A DNA stretch of 64,000 bases from NCBI RefSeq assembly GCF_023101145.1, contig NZ_CP073714.1:4836001-4900000 (forward strand), written 5' to 3'. Positions 9,930 through 18,864 of this stretch are shown one piece after another. The DNA is from Paenibacillus pabuli. GTDB taxonomy: Bacteria > Bacillota > Bacilli > Paenibacillales > Paenibacillaceae. Under the pieces are notes generated by a model. That model made no database searches, had not been told where the DNA came from, and saw nothing but the letters and a program-made list of their open reading frames with translations. Position 1 is the stretch's first letter, and each line of letters begins with the position of its first letter. A program made the translations under genes and the position numbers.

Positions 9930-10121
9930 GTCTCTCCTCCTCTTATATCGTTCAAAAACAGTATGAACATTTATGAAGTTTATCACCGTCCCCCATTCGC
10001 GGCAAAGCGAATAAGCGACCATATTCAGGCTACTTTCACCTTAATGCGTCAATAACGGAGGTAGATACCCTCCTATCAATCAAATGTTTGAATATTCTCT
10101 TCCTTTCAGGTTGTTCGGACC
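9930..10121. other. Leader and intergenic region upstream of the ABC exporter pair
   Basis: About 320 bases separate the exporter start from the dynamin gene. The stretch holds a GGAGG/CCTCC inverted repeat (about 10060-10075) and a possible -35 TTGACG on the minus strand, but no convincing -10 at good spacing. The dynamin terminator follows at 10122. I see no gene in it. Confidence 0.4.
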
Positions 10122-10164
10122 AAAAAAGGCTCCCTGTATGCCTTTAGAGGCAGGAGCCTTTTTG
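10122..10164 (-). terminator. Intrinsic terminator after the dynamin gene
   Basis: GGCTCCCTG and CAGGAGCC form a stem (10128-10158) with one bulge. On the minus strand it runs into six T residues. The plus strand side also ends in T residues, so it may act in both directions. Confidence 0.8.
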
Positions 10165-10250
10165 GGTACAACGACAACATTTCAGAATATCGCTATATAA
10201 CTCATTTCGTTTTACAACCGTTTACATACAGACATGGGTTTGAATACCTT

Positions 10251-13200
10251 TTATTCCCGTCCAATTTGCCCCAGTTGTACAGCCAGACTCTCCCATTCTT
10301 CGGCAGGAATTCCACTGGTCAGTGTCTCCTGAAGGGCACCCAAAGCCTCCTCGAGTCTCTCTTCCAATTGACGGGATTTATGCTGCAAAGACTGCCCAAG
10401 CTGATTGTCATAGAACTGGACCAGCTTATTCTCCGCAGCAGGCAGAACATCGATCACCATCTGTTTAATAACGGGGTCAAGTGCCTCCTGCAGCCGCTGT
10501 CGTCCATTTCCTTCAAAGAACTGTTTCGGATTACGGAAATAACTCAGATACGCTTTCCAACCCGAAGGTTCTTCCAAACGCACCTCTTCCAAAACAGGTG
10601 TACTCCAGCGTTCGTCCAGCGGCAACGACAGATCCATGCCTCCGGATAATCGTTTCAATTCATCTACACATTCGGTCACTTGCTTGAGCAGCCAAGACTG
10701 ACCCGCCTGTTCGAGTCGGAGTGTAGTCGCAAGCAGTTCCTGTTCCAGTTCGATGGCAATCATGCGCAGCAGTTCGCGACCGCATGCAGCGAAGGCTGCT
10801 TTCAGGTTTCCGCGATCCTCTCGAAGAACGGATGGATGGAACGCTTCTGCCATAAACAAGCCAAAATGATAACCCAGGCGCTGTCGCACATGGAACAGCA
10901 ATTCAGCCGTTTCCTGAGCCAACTCTGCCTTCATGGACCGTTTTGCGAGCAAATGTACCCTCTGAAGAGACTGTTCCTGGATTGAGCCCAGCTCATCCCG
11001 ACGTCGCTGTAGTACCTCTTCTCCCTGGGCTGCATCCTCGGCACGTGTCTTAAGACGTTTCATCACCCGTACGATCTCTTCAGAAGCTCCACCGACCGCA
11101 AGATCCGCAAGCTCTCTTCCTGCAAACCGGTTAAATTCTTCCTCGAACTGAATAAAGCCGGATTGCTCCAGCAATTTCGCATCGTTGCCTGTCTTGCCTT
11201 CCATTGCCAGCATGCTCGATACAGGAAAGAGGCGTGGTGCCCGAATGCCATTACTGCGCAGTTGTGTGCTCACATGGTCCAGTACCTGCTCCAACTCTTC
11301 ATCAGAGGAAGACAAGTCACTCGCATTAACGACAAAGAACATCTGATCCATTGCCGAGCTGTCTTTCACCCGTCCCAATTGATTCAGGAACTGTCGGTCT
11401 CCCTGAGAGAAGGCATGGTTGTAGTACGTTACGAAAATGAGTGCATCCGCATTCTTCATATAATTGAAAGTTACGCCTGTATGACGGGCATTCACGGAGT
11501 CTGCCCCTGGTGTATCTACAAGGACAATGCCTTGTTCTGTCACATCACAACTGTAGTACAGGTCGATACTGTTGACAAAGCAAGACTTTTTCTCATTGGC
11601 GACAAAGTTACGATATCCGTTTAGATCCACCAGAACATCCTGGCCCAGTTGATTGGCGGTACTCTCCCAGCCTGCTGCGGCTGCCTGCAAAAAGCTGTAG
11701 TGTGGACGCCCCGCCGGATGCACATCCTGTGGAGAAAGGGCTTTGACCCGTTTTTGCCAGTCTGCCCCAGGCTCGCCCAGTCCAAGCAACCGGAAGGAAT
11801 ACGCGAGATCCTCCTGGAAGGCATCCAGGGTCTTCATCCGGACACGGGCAGTTCCATGCTCCGTGCCACCGGACGGAGCCATGATCCGGTTAATTGCCGC
11901 TGTCGTTGGATGCGGCGAGACCGGTAATACGGCTTCGCCCAGCAGCGCGTTGGCGAAGGAGGACTTGCCGGCGCTGAACGCTCCGAACAGCGCCAGTGTA
12001 AACGTGCCGCCCGCAAGCGAAGCCGCGCGTGCACGCAGATCCCGTACCGCCGACCCCATGGCGGGGTACGGCTCTACCAGCGCAGCAGCGGCTTCCAGCC
12101 GTGCCGCCGCTGCGTCCAGGCGCCGGCGGCGCTGTGCGCCAGCCGCCGGCTGCCCGTGCACCGCCGCTGTGCGCGGCGGCGGTGCCCCTGGAGTCTGTGG
12201 CTGCGCAGCCACAGACTCTGCCGTGCCCGTGTGCGGGCCGGGTGTTTCACCCGGCTCGTGCGCGGGCACGGGCGGGCCCTGCACCTCCGGCAACAGCCCG
12301 GAGGTGAGGGGGCCCGCAGGAGGCAGCAGGCTGCGCAGCCCTGCTGCCTCGGCGTCGGCGGCACGCTGGAGCGCCGTGTAGCGCGCCGCCGACGCGGATT
12401 GCGCCAGCAGCGCTGCGCGGCTGGCGTCCAGCGCCTGGAGCGCGGCTTCGCCCTGCGCGCCAAGCGCCTCAAGCAAGCGGTCGGCCAGCATCATGGCCGA
12501 CCTGCGGTAACGGGCCTCAATCTCGCCCCGTACATCTTTGCTGAATTGAAGCACATACTCGGGAGATACCTCTGCGCTGGCGCTCCGCTTCATCTCCAGC
12601 AGTGCTTCATCTATCACAGGCAGCTCCGCGTTCAGCGCCTGCTCCCACTCCGCGCCCCACAGCTGATGGGACTCTCCCAGCTGTCTGAGCATCGTACGGA
12701 TATGAACCTCGACTTGTCCCGAAACCTGATCCTGCAAAAGTCTAACAAGTTCAGCAGCACGACGCTGTTTCTCCTGTTCGGTCTTGCCACCAGAGAACAA
12801 TAAGCCTACACGGAAACCAGATTTACGGCTCTCCAAATAGGCCGCGGCTGAGGTACGAATATCGGCAGGGGTCAGGTTCGCATTCGCCAAAAGGGGTTCC
12901 AACTCTGCCCGGAACTTTTCACGTTCACGCGAGGGTTTGGAACGAAGTTCCGCTTCCTTTTGATCCAAGAGACCCAGCTCCCGTTCCAGGCGTTCAATAC
13001 CTTCCTTGCCCCCAACTTCCTCCAGGAGCGCTATCTCTTCCTCTTCGCGTTCCTCCGCCTGTCTTGTCAGATGCTGCTCCGTCACATGGCTCGCAGAGCT
13101 TGCAAGGCTGTGCTTGATTAACCCTTCCTTCTCATTCATCATATGATCAATCAGTTGAGGAAGCTGCTCCCACTGGTTGTAACGATGCTCCTTGTCCCGA

Positions 13201-13922
13201 AGCGAAGTAAACAGCAGACCATCATACCGAACTTCCCAGGCTGCAAAAATAGCTTCTACACCTTCAACATATTCGTCAAACGAAAGCTCCCGTTCCCGAT
13301 GTTTATCAATCTGGTTTACGATAAGAAACAACGGTTTGCCCCAATCCGATAGACTTTTGGCAAAGGAAAGATTGCTTTCCGATTGCACATGGTTATAATC
13401 CATCACATAGAACACCACATCGGCAAGATGCAGTGCTGAATGTGTTGCAAGGCTGTGGCCCTGATCGGTCGAATCCACGCCTGGCGTATCCAGTAATACC
13501 GCATCATCTTTCAGTAGGGGAATGTCATCCCATACTTCTATGGAGGTGTATGCCCCACCATTCTTGCAGTACTCCTCCAATTGTTCGGGCGAAACCTCAA
13601 GAACTCCCGCAGAATTGTCAGCGCTTACGTTCGATGACGTATAAATGAGTGCTCTCGGCTCACCGTTACGGATGGATACAACATTCGCACTTGTAGGTAC
13701 AGGACTCGAAGGCAAAACCCGCTTGCCACATAAACTATTAATTAGACTCGATTTGCCTGCCGAGAAGTGTCCACAAAACGCAATCGTTAACTGTTTCATT
13801 TCCGCCTTACTGATCAAATCCGTTAAAGCCTGTACAGCTGTATGGTCCCCTGTCTGCTCCATCGCTTCTCGCAGTGGAAGCAGAGGTATAGCCATCTCTA
13901 CTGGGTAATCTGTTCTGGACAT
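10251..13922 (-). CDS. dynA: Bacterial dynamin-like protein with two GTPase modules (DynA-type)
   Basis: This 1223-residue protein is a tandem fusion of two dynamin modules, as in B. subtilis DynA (YpbR, about 1190 residues), which tethers and fuses membranes and aids recovery from membrane damage. Module 1 shows G1 GHFSAGKSS (about 51-59), G3 DTPGVD and G4 NQIDK. Module 2 shows G1 GAFSAGKSS (about 648), G3 DTPGAD and a variant G4 NASD. Long helical stalk regions follow each. The linker (about residues 499-601) is Ala/Pro/Arg-rich and encoded by very GC-rich palindromic DNA unlike the rest of the gene. It has its own terminator and appears monocistronic. Confidence 0.93.
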   Translation of the reverse strand: MSRTDYPVEMAIPLLPLREAMEQTGDHTAVQALTDLISKAEMKQLTIAFCGHFSAGKSSLINSLCGKRVLPSSPVPTSANVVSIRNGEPRALIYTSSNVSADNSAGVLEVSPEQLEEYCKNGGAYTSIEVWDDIPLLKDDAVLLDTPGVDSTDQGHSLATHSALHLADVVFYVMDYNHVQSESNLSFAKSLSDWGKPLFLIVNQIDKHRERELSFDEYVEGVEAIFAAWEVRYDGLLFTSLRDKEHRYNQWEQLPQLIDHMMNEKEGLIKHSLASSASHVTEQHLTRQAEEREEEEIALLEEVGGKEGIERLERELGLLDQKEAELRSKPSREREKFRAELEPLLANANLTPADIRTSAAAYLESRKSGFRVGLLFSGGKTEQEKQRRAAELVRLLQDQVSGQVEVHIRTMLRQLGESHQLWGAEWEQALNAELPVIDEALLEMKRSASAEVSPEYVLQFSKDVRGEIEARYRRSAMMLADRLLEALGAQGEAALQALDASRAALLAQSASAARYTALQRAADAEAAGLRSLLPPAGPLTSGLLPEVQGPPVPAHEPGETPGPHTGTAESVAAQPQTPGAPPPRTAAVHGQPAAGAQRRRRLDAAAARLEAAAALVEPYPAMGSAVRDLRARAASLAGGTFTLALFGAFSAGKSSFANALLGEAVLPVSPHPTTAAINRIMAPSGGTEHGTARVRMKTLDAFQEDLAYSFRLLGLGEPGADWQKRVKALSPQDVHPAGRPHYSFLQAAAAGWESTANQLGQDVLVDLNGYRNFVANEKKSCFVNSIDLYYSCDVTEQGIVLVDTPGADSVNARHTGVTFNYMKNADALIFVTYYNHAFSQGDRQFLNQLGRVKDSSAMDQMFFVVNASDLSSSDEELEQVLDHVSTQLRSNGIRAPRLFPVSSMLAMEGKTGNDAKLLEQSGFIQFEEEFNRFAGRELADLAVGGASEEIVRVMKRLKTRAEDAAQGEEVLQRRRDELGSIQEQSLQRVHLLAKRSMKAELAQETAELLFHVRQRLGYHFGLFMAEAFHPSVLREDRGNLKAAFAACGRELLRMIAIELEQELLATTLRLEQAGQSWLLKQVTECVDELKRLSGGMDLSLPLDERWSTPVLEEVRLEEPSGWKAYLSYFRNPKQFFEGNGRQRLQEALDPVIKQMVIDVLPAAENKLVQFYDNQLGQSLQHKSRQLEERLEEALGALQETLTSGIPAEEWESLAVQLGQIGRE
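12122..12426. repeat. Array of consecutive GC-rich palindromes inside dynA
   Basis: Eight hairpin-forming inverted repeats follow each other: 12122-12150, 12158-12185, 12191-12218, 12221-12271, 12272-12317, 12320-12350, 12352-12395 and 12402-12426. The third is a perfect 28-base palindrome. The third and sixth share the 12-base core GGCTGCGCAGCC. The array stays in frame and encodes the linker between the two dynamin modules. GC content is visibly far above the flanking sequence. Confidence 0.85.
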
Positions 13923-14037
13923 GACTGGCCTTCCCCCTGGCTCCTCTAATTTGACATCTGTTCCGATGTCTTTATCTTATAATTCATTTATTTTACCATT
14001 ATCAAGTTTGAAATTGAACGGTTTGCTATTTTCCACA

Positions 14038-14067
14038 TAAAAAAATAAAACCGATGCTGTCGGTTTT
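14038..14067 (-). terminator. Intrinsic terminator downstream of the small ORF after nth
   Basis: AAAACCGA and TCGGTTTT form an eight-base stem with a short loop; on the minus strand it runs into an A/T stretch ending in T residues. The remaining 13923-14179 sequence shows no gene I can support. Confidence 0.75.
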
Positions 14068-14179
14068 ATCTGTGAAACGATTGAATTCCATAAGCTTGCT
14101 GCGTCCATGCCCCATGGAATCACCTTCAAAAGGATAACCCTGTGACATAGAAGCAGCATATCTTATTATTGCGAATCTC

Positions 14180-14452
14180 TTAAGAAACAGCGTTCTCCAT
14201 CGAAGGCAGCAAAATTTCAAATACTTGTCCATGCTGCAAAATCGTAATGTTACGACCTTTGTCTCTCATGACAACCACTTCTGGTTTCGTGGACATACGC
14301 TCCAGATAATGTTCAGGCACATCGCCAGAATGGCTTACAGTGATGCCTTCTACTTCTTTTTCTTCGTTTTCAGCCATTTCCTGTTCAACGATTTGTTCGA
14401 AAATATCGGAGAAGGCCTCAAAATTGTCAGTATACACGGAAATGCATTTCAT
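14180..14452 (-). CDS. Small hypothetical protein downstream of nth
   Basis: The 90-residue product is acidic and starts MKCISVYTDNFEAFSDIFEQ. It has no signal peptide, membrane segment or cysteine motif. The middle (EMAENEEKEVEGITVSHSGD) is strongly acidic and the end looks like a compact beta region. I do not recognise a characterised family. It starts 23 bases after the nth stop, with a GAGG site, and is followed by a terminator, so it is the last gene of an nth operon. Its length and clean boundaries argue that it is real. Confidence 0.7.
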   Translation of the reverse strand: MKCISVYTDNFEAFSDIFEQIVEQEMAENEEKEVEGITVSHSGDVPEHYLERMSTKPEVVVMRDKGRNITILQHGQVFEILLPSMENAVS

Positions 14453-14475
14453 AATTACTCATCCTCTTCTGCTCA

Positions 14476-15171
14476 TTAATTTATTTTTCGTTTTGGGGTT
14501 GTTGCACGTTCCTTATCTTTCCTGATTTGGGACGTTTTCATACGCTTTTTACCTTCTCTGCATATGTCCAGCAATGGACAGACATGACACCCCGGGTTTT
14601 GTGCTTTGCAATGGTAGCGTCCAAAAAATATGATCCGATGATGAGTTAAAGTCCACTCATCCCGGGGTACGCGCTTCATTAGTTTTTTCTCGACCTCAAG
14701 TACGGAATCATCCCAACCTGCCAGTCCCAACCTTTTGGATACTCGTTCAACATGTGTATCAACTGCAATTGCCGGGACTCCAAATGCATTGGATACAACG
14801 ACATTTGCAGTTTTCCGCCCGACACCAGGGAGGGTCACAAGCTGATCATGTTCCTGTGGTACATCACCGCCATACTGCTCTATTAAAATTCGGCACATGT
14901 TCTGAATATGCTTGGCCTTGTTTCGGTACAAGCCGATCCGCCGGATATCCTGCTCCAGCTCTTCGAGAGGAACGGACAGATAATCGGCAGGACTGGTGTA
15001 CTTTTTGAACAAGTCTGCAGTTACCTTGTTTACCGTTTCGTCGGTGCACTGGGCAGACAACAGGACGGCTACAGTCAATTCAAACGCGTTGCTGTGATTT
15101 AATTCGCAATGTGCATCAGGAAACATTGCTTCCATTGTATCGAGTATATGCCTAACAGTGGCTGCATTCAT
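14476..15171 (-). CDS. nth: Endonuclease III (DNA glycosylase/AP lyase)
   Basis: This 231-residue base-excision repair enzyme removes oxidised pyrimidines and cuts at abasic sites. The helix-hairpin-helix is LPGVGRKTANVV with the catalytic Lys, and the catalytic Asp is in VDTHVERVSKRLGL. The 4Fe-4S cluster loop C-x6-C-x2-C-x5-C is present in CKAQNPGCHVCPLLDIC. In B. subtilis nth follows dnaD; here it lies about 24 kb away from dnaD, so the operon has been split. GGGAGG precedes the start. The C-terminal tail beyond the cluster is basic. Confidence 0.96.
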   Translation of the reverse strand: MNAATVRHILDTMEAMFPDAHCELNHSNAFELTVAVLLSAQCTDETVNKVTADLFKKYTSPADYLSVPLEELEQDIRRIGLYRNKAKHIQNMCRILIEQYGGDVPQEHDQLVTLPGVGRKTANVVVSNAFGVPAIAVDTHVERVSKRLGLAGWDDSVLEVEKKLMKRVPRDEWTLTHHRIIFFGRYHCKAQNPGCHVCPLLDICREGKKRMKTSQIRKDKERATTPKRKIN

Positions 15172-15262
15172 GAAGAGCTACCTCCCACAAAATGACTCCA
15201 CTCGGTGGAGCCTTACTTCGTAGCTTCTTTCGAGTACTTTGCGGGGACCCCAAAAATCTTGC

Positions 15263-15304
15263 AAAAAAAACGTCCTGATACGGGAAAGATCCCGCATCAA
15301 GACG
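15263..15304 (-). terminator. Intrinsic terminator after the SLH protein gene
   Basis: CGTCTTGATGCGGGA pairs with TCCCGTATCAGGACG apart from wobble positions, followed by eight T residues on the minus strand, about 30 bases after the stop. Confidence 0.9.
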
Positions 15305-15334
15305 GTCATTCTTTTGATCCTCGAAAAGAAACGA

Positions 15335-18073
15335 TTACTGTTTTTGGATCTCCAGTACAACATTGTTCAGGAGATACAATACAATATTATCATTATCTTT
15401 GAGAGATTGCACGCTTAAAGTGTTGTCACCCTGGTGAACAAATGCGCCTGTACCCAGTGCAAAACGATAATTTGTGTCCGATGTGGACTCACGTTTAACC
15501 AAAATTTGGTTGCCAACTCCATCATAAGACCAGAATTGTTTGCTCATCACTGTCAACACTCTGAAACGGGTGGAATTATCCGTGTCCTTCGTCATCTCAA
15601 CACGGTCACCTACAGTAATACTGCCAAGAGTGGTTAATGTAGAGCCCGATTTGACCACTTTTACAGAACCACTAACAGGAACCGTTTCACTTTGACCATT
15701 AAACAGTTTCAGTGTAACGGACGAAGCATCAACAGATGTAACCTCCGCAAGCGTACGTTTAACAACTTGGACCGCTTTAGGCGTCGTTCCCTCAAATGTA
15801 ACGTTAATCAGGTTGCCCGCTGTCAATTGTGAAGCGGTGATAGTCTGACCGCTTTCTCCTGTCAGTACCGCTTGATCAACGTAGAACTGACTTGTCAGCG
15901 AATCCGATTTCACACGAATACGACCATTAGTCTCTACAGAAACTACTTCAAATTGAGCCACGGTGTTCAAAGCCACTTTTTGCACATAGTCCTGATTCGA
16001 ACCCAGCGTAACTGTGACATTATCACCGATCTTCAGATCACTAAGACTTGCTCCAGATTTGTTGTAGATCTCGATGGTTGGAACTGTAGAGTACGGTACC
16101 GTGATCGTTTGGTTTCCAGACAACAAACTGATTTTTCTGCCCGAGGTATCAATACTGCTGATTGTGCCTTCGTATTTGTAGATCACTTTAACGGATAACG
16201 CACGAGTTCCCACATACGTCAGATCCAATTTGCGACCATCATTCAACAAAGACTCCAATCCAGCAAGTGTAGGCTTCGATGTGTTGTAGTCCAGCTTCGT
16301 TTTATCATCGAGCGTGAACACAAACGGTTTTTTATTGCTGTCGAGAACCGTCAATACTTTTGTTTTACCGTTGTAGGATACAACGGAAACCCCGTTCATT
16401 GGCTCCATCTGACGTCCAATCACTTGAATGCGCGTCACACGATCTTCAGAGTTTAGCGTAAGTTCAACCTGATCTCCATTGGTTGCGTCCGTAATCAGAT
16501 CATTCAGCGTAGCATCCTGGATTCCGTTAATAATTACTTCCGGCTTTTCTGCAAGCAGCTTCGCTTCCAGTGATCCACCTTCACGTTTAAACGTCAGTGT
16601 CGATTGGTTACCACCGATCTCCACCAGTGTACCGCGTAAAGACTGCTCTACACCTTGCGACAATTCGATCGTTTGCAGGATGCTGTCTTTCACCGTATAC
16701 TTCACTGCACTTCCCGCTTTGAGCTCGGCCAGGGAAAGGATTCGGTCCTGGTAACGAATCATCAGATTATCGTTGTAGGTATATTGCTCTGTAGTTCCGG
16801 CAGCATTCGTAAGCTTGATCGTTTTGGCAGCAGTCGTTACTTCCGCAACAACGCCACTATCACTTTTGTTGACAATACCGGACTTCACACGAATAACAAC
16901 TGTCTTTTTGTCAGCAGAGAACGTCTCACGCTGTACTTCAATGGTGCTGTCTGCTGTTATATCAGACAGTTTGATTGCATTTCCGTTTTGATCGATAAAT
17001 GCCGTTGCCTCATCATAGCCGTACGTTTCATAATTCTCGCCTACAAACAAGCCAATTTTATTCCCTGACAATGAACGAGCAAACGTACCTTCAACGCTTT
17101 CTACCTGTGGTGTAGCATCAACCACTTCGACATAGGAAGCCGTACCGGTAGTACCTACAATCTGAACTTTTGTATACAGCTTCACATCCGCAGACGATGC
17201 ACGGGATTCACTGTCTTTTGTAAAGTAAGGCGTACTGCTGTTCACTGCGAAGTTGACAGCTTTTCCGTCAACAACAAGCGTAATCTGCCCATCCTTTAAT
17301 CCAGTTACATAACCCGTGAATGTGTTCGCATACTTCGTATCCGTTAACGTTTCGCCACGGCTGAAGAATGTAGCGAGTTGGGCACGCGTTACAGAACCGG
17401 TTGGATTAAATTTGTTACCGTCTACGCCTTTGGCCAGATCCAGGCTTACAGCCAGATTGATGTAACCTTTACCACTTTCGGAAATGCTATCATTATCAGC
17501 AAATCCGGTAGATTGATTGTTTTGCGCCTTCGCTTCAGCATCTTTGTTCAACGAACGGATCAGCAATTTTGTAATCCATTCACGTGATGCCTGTTTCTGT
17601 CCCCAAGATGTTTTGGACACATCCACAGCGGATTCTTCCGTTTTATCAATCAGTCCCAGTTGAAGCGCCAAAGCGACATATGGCTTGAAATAGTTTCCCA
17701 CTTCCATATTTGTCGGTAATGCCGTAGCCGTGCTGCCGTTCAACTGGTCCTCCTTGTTCATAAAACGGATCGCCATCGTCACAGCTTCCTGCTGCGTTAC
17801 CGCGTCTCCCGGACGGAACAAGCCGTTATTACCGAGAAGAATGCCTTGATAGGCCAGCTTGTACACATGTTTCTCAGCCCAGTATCCGACCTTGATATCA
17901 GTGAACAAACCGGTTGGTGCAGCTGTATTGCTTACAATTGCAGTCTGGCCTTGCCCCGTATCTGTTGATTCTGCTGCCATGGCAGCTCCGCCGGCGCTAA
18001 GGGCCATCATGCCTGCAAGCACGGCTGAAACTACTTTTTTAGAGTGTGATGGATTGTTATATTTAAAAGTCAC
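15335..18073 (-). CDS. S-layer homology (SLH) domain surface protein
   Basis: This 912-residue exported protein has a signal peptide (to about residue 33, ending near AAMAAES). About three SLH repeats follow (residues 55-245), for example FTDIKVGYWAEKHVYKLAYQ, VSKTSWGQKQASREWITKL and GYINLAVSLDLAKG..FNPTGSVTRAQ. SLH modules bind pyruvylated wall polymers, so the protein should be wall-anchored. The remaining 650 residues are a series of short beta-rich repeats with recurring 'D-G-x-I-T-L' and 'V-x-V-x-T-x-G-R-I' patterns and no catalytic motif that I can see. It could be a structural S-layer-like protein. It is the last gene of the amidase-GerMN-SLH block. Confidence 0.88.
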   Translation of the reverse strand: MTFKYNNPSHSKKVVSAVLAGMMALSAGGAAMAAESTDTGQGQTAIVSNTAAPTGLFTDIKVGYWAEKHVYKLAYQGILLGNNGLFRPGDAVTQQEAVTMAIRFMNKEDQLNGSTATALPTNMEVGNYFKPYVALALQLGLIDKTEESAVDVSKTSWGQKQASREWITKLLIRSLNKDAEAKAQNNQSTGFADNDSISESGKGYINLAVSLDLAKGVDGNKFNPTGSVTRAQLATFFSRGETLTDTKYANTFTGYVTGLKDGQITLVVDGKAVNFAVNSSTPYFTKDSESRASSADVKLYTKVQIVGTTGTASYVEVVDATPQVESVEGTFARSLSGNKIGLFVGENYETYGYDEATAFIDQNGNAIKLSDITADSTIEVQRETFSADKKTVVIRVKSGIVNKSDSGVVAEVTTAAKTIKLTNAAGTTEQYTYNDNLMIRYQDRILSLAELKAGSAVKYTVKDSILQTIELSQGVEQSLRGTLVEIGGNQSTLTFKREGGSLEAKLLAEKPEVIINGIQDATLNDLITDATNGDQVELTLNSEDRVTRIQVIGRQMEPMNGVSVVSYNGKTKVLTVLDSNKKPFVFTLDDKTKLDYNTSKPTLAGLESLLNDGRKLDLTYVGTRALSVKVIYKYEGTISSIDTSGRKISLLSGNQTITVPYSTVPTIEIYNKSGASLSDLKIGDNVTVTLGSNQDYVQKVALNTVAQFEVVSVETNGRIRVKSDSLTSQFYVDQAVLTGESGQTITASQLTAGNLINVTFEGTTPKAVQVVKRTLAEVTSVDASSVTLKLFNGQSETVPVSGSVKVVKSGSTLTTLGSITVGDRVEMTKDTDNSTRFRVLTVMSKQFWSYDGVGNQILVKRESTSDTNYRFALGTGAFVHQGDNTLSVQSLKDNDNIVLYLLNNVVLEIQKQ

Positions 18074-18145
18074 CTGTGATTCCCCTCTCTCATGTAAAAC
18101 GGCCGATATTCCGCAGATTCACGGTAAAACAACATGCTGTACAGC

Positions 18146-18829
18146 CTATTCGGATCGTGTCATTGGATGCTCAAGATCCACATGTCCCATCAAACTCTCG
18201 GATTTCTGGCCGTCTACCAGCAAATCAAGTGATTTGACTTCATCAAACTGGAAGAACGTTTGCTTCAAAGCATCAATGGCAAATACTTCACCACCTGCAC
18301 CAAGACGTGCCGTGTCCGGCATATGGATATCCAGCGTAAGCGCACCGTCTTTGAACTGAACAGATTTCAATTCAATTTCTTTCGCCCAAAGCGGAACGAG
18401 CTTGTCGTCCTTGCTTTGTTGCAGTGCTGCAAATGCAGCCTTGTACTTGGCATCATCCGAAGCGTAAGTGATATCTGCCGTTGCTTTGTGTAATTCCAAC
18501 TCTTCCAGATCTGTGTAGTACACATCAATGGTTTTCTTCTCATTGCTTTCGGAAGTTCCAGGTTTCTCCGATGTAGTTCCACCCGATGGAGTCGTTGTAC
18601 CCTCCGTACTGTCTACTGTCGTACCCGGTGTCGTTGTCGTTGTATCCTCCGGGTCCACGGTTACAGGTTCAGTAATATCCGTCTCATTCTGATCTTCAGA
18701 CGCATTATTCTCTGTTCCCGCACCTTGAGTCTGATTTGGAGCTGGAGCAGCTGTTGGCTTGCTTCCACATCCAGCAGCAACTGTCATAACCGTTACCAGC
18801 AGCGCTGCAATCCATAATTTTTTGTTCAT
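18146..18829 (-). CDS. Lipoprotein with GerMN domain
   Basis: The 227-residue product has a lipobox VAAGC (Cys21), a long Thr/Glu/Pro-rich linker (about 30-100), and a GerMN domain (about 105-225) with KTIDVYYTD near its start and FDEVKSLDLLVDGQKSESLMGHVDL near its end. GerMN domains occur in the germination/sporulation protein GerM and in envelope lipoproteins. It lies between an AMIN-amidase gene and the SLH gene on the same strand, which fits a cell-surface or spore-cortex role (inference). Confidence 0.87.
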   Translation of the reverse strand: MNKKLWIAALLVTVMTVAAGCGSKPTAAPAPNQTQGAGTENNASEDQNETDITEPVTVDPEDTTTTTPGTTVDSTEGTTTPSGGTTSEKPGTSESNEKKTIDVYYTDLEELELHKATADITYASDDAKYKAAFAALQQSKDDKLVPLWAKEIELKSVQFKDGALTLDIHMPDTARLGAGGEVFAIDALKQTFFQFDEVKSLDLLVDGQKSESLMGHVDLEHPMTRSE

Positions 18830-18864
18830 TCTAACTCCGCCTCCTGATCATAAGGGTTGAACCC

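Noticed and set aside
11743-12381. A 212-codon plus-strand frame rich in Ala, Ser, Gly and Pro opposite dynA
   Set aside because: It overlaps the GC-rich palindrome block, where long frames on both strands are expected by composition, and lacks a ribosome site.
14028-14148. A 40-codon minus-strand frame (MSQGYPFEGDSMGHG...) after the small ORF downstream of nth
   Set aside because: No ribosome site precedes it and its end runs through the intrinsic terminator at 14038-14067.
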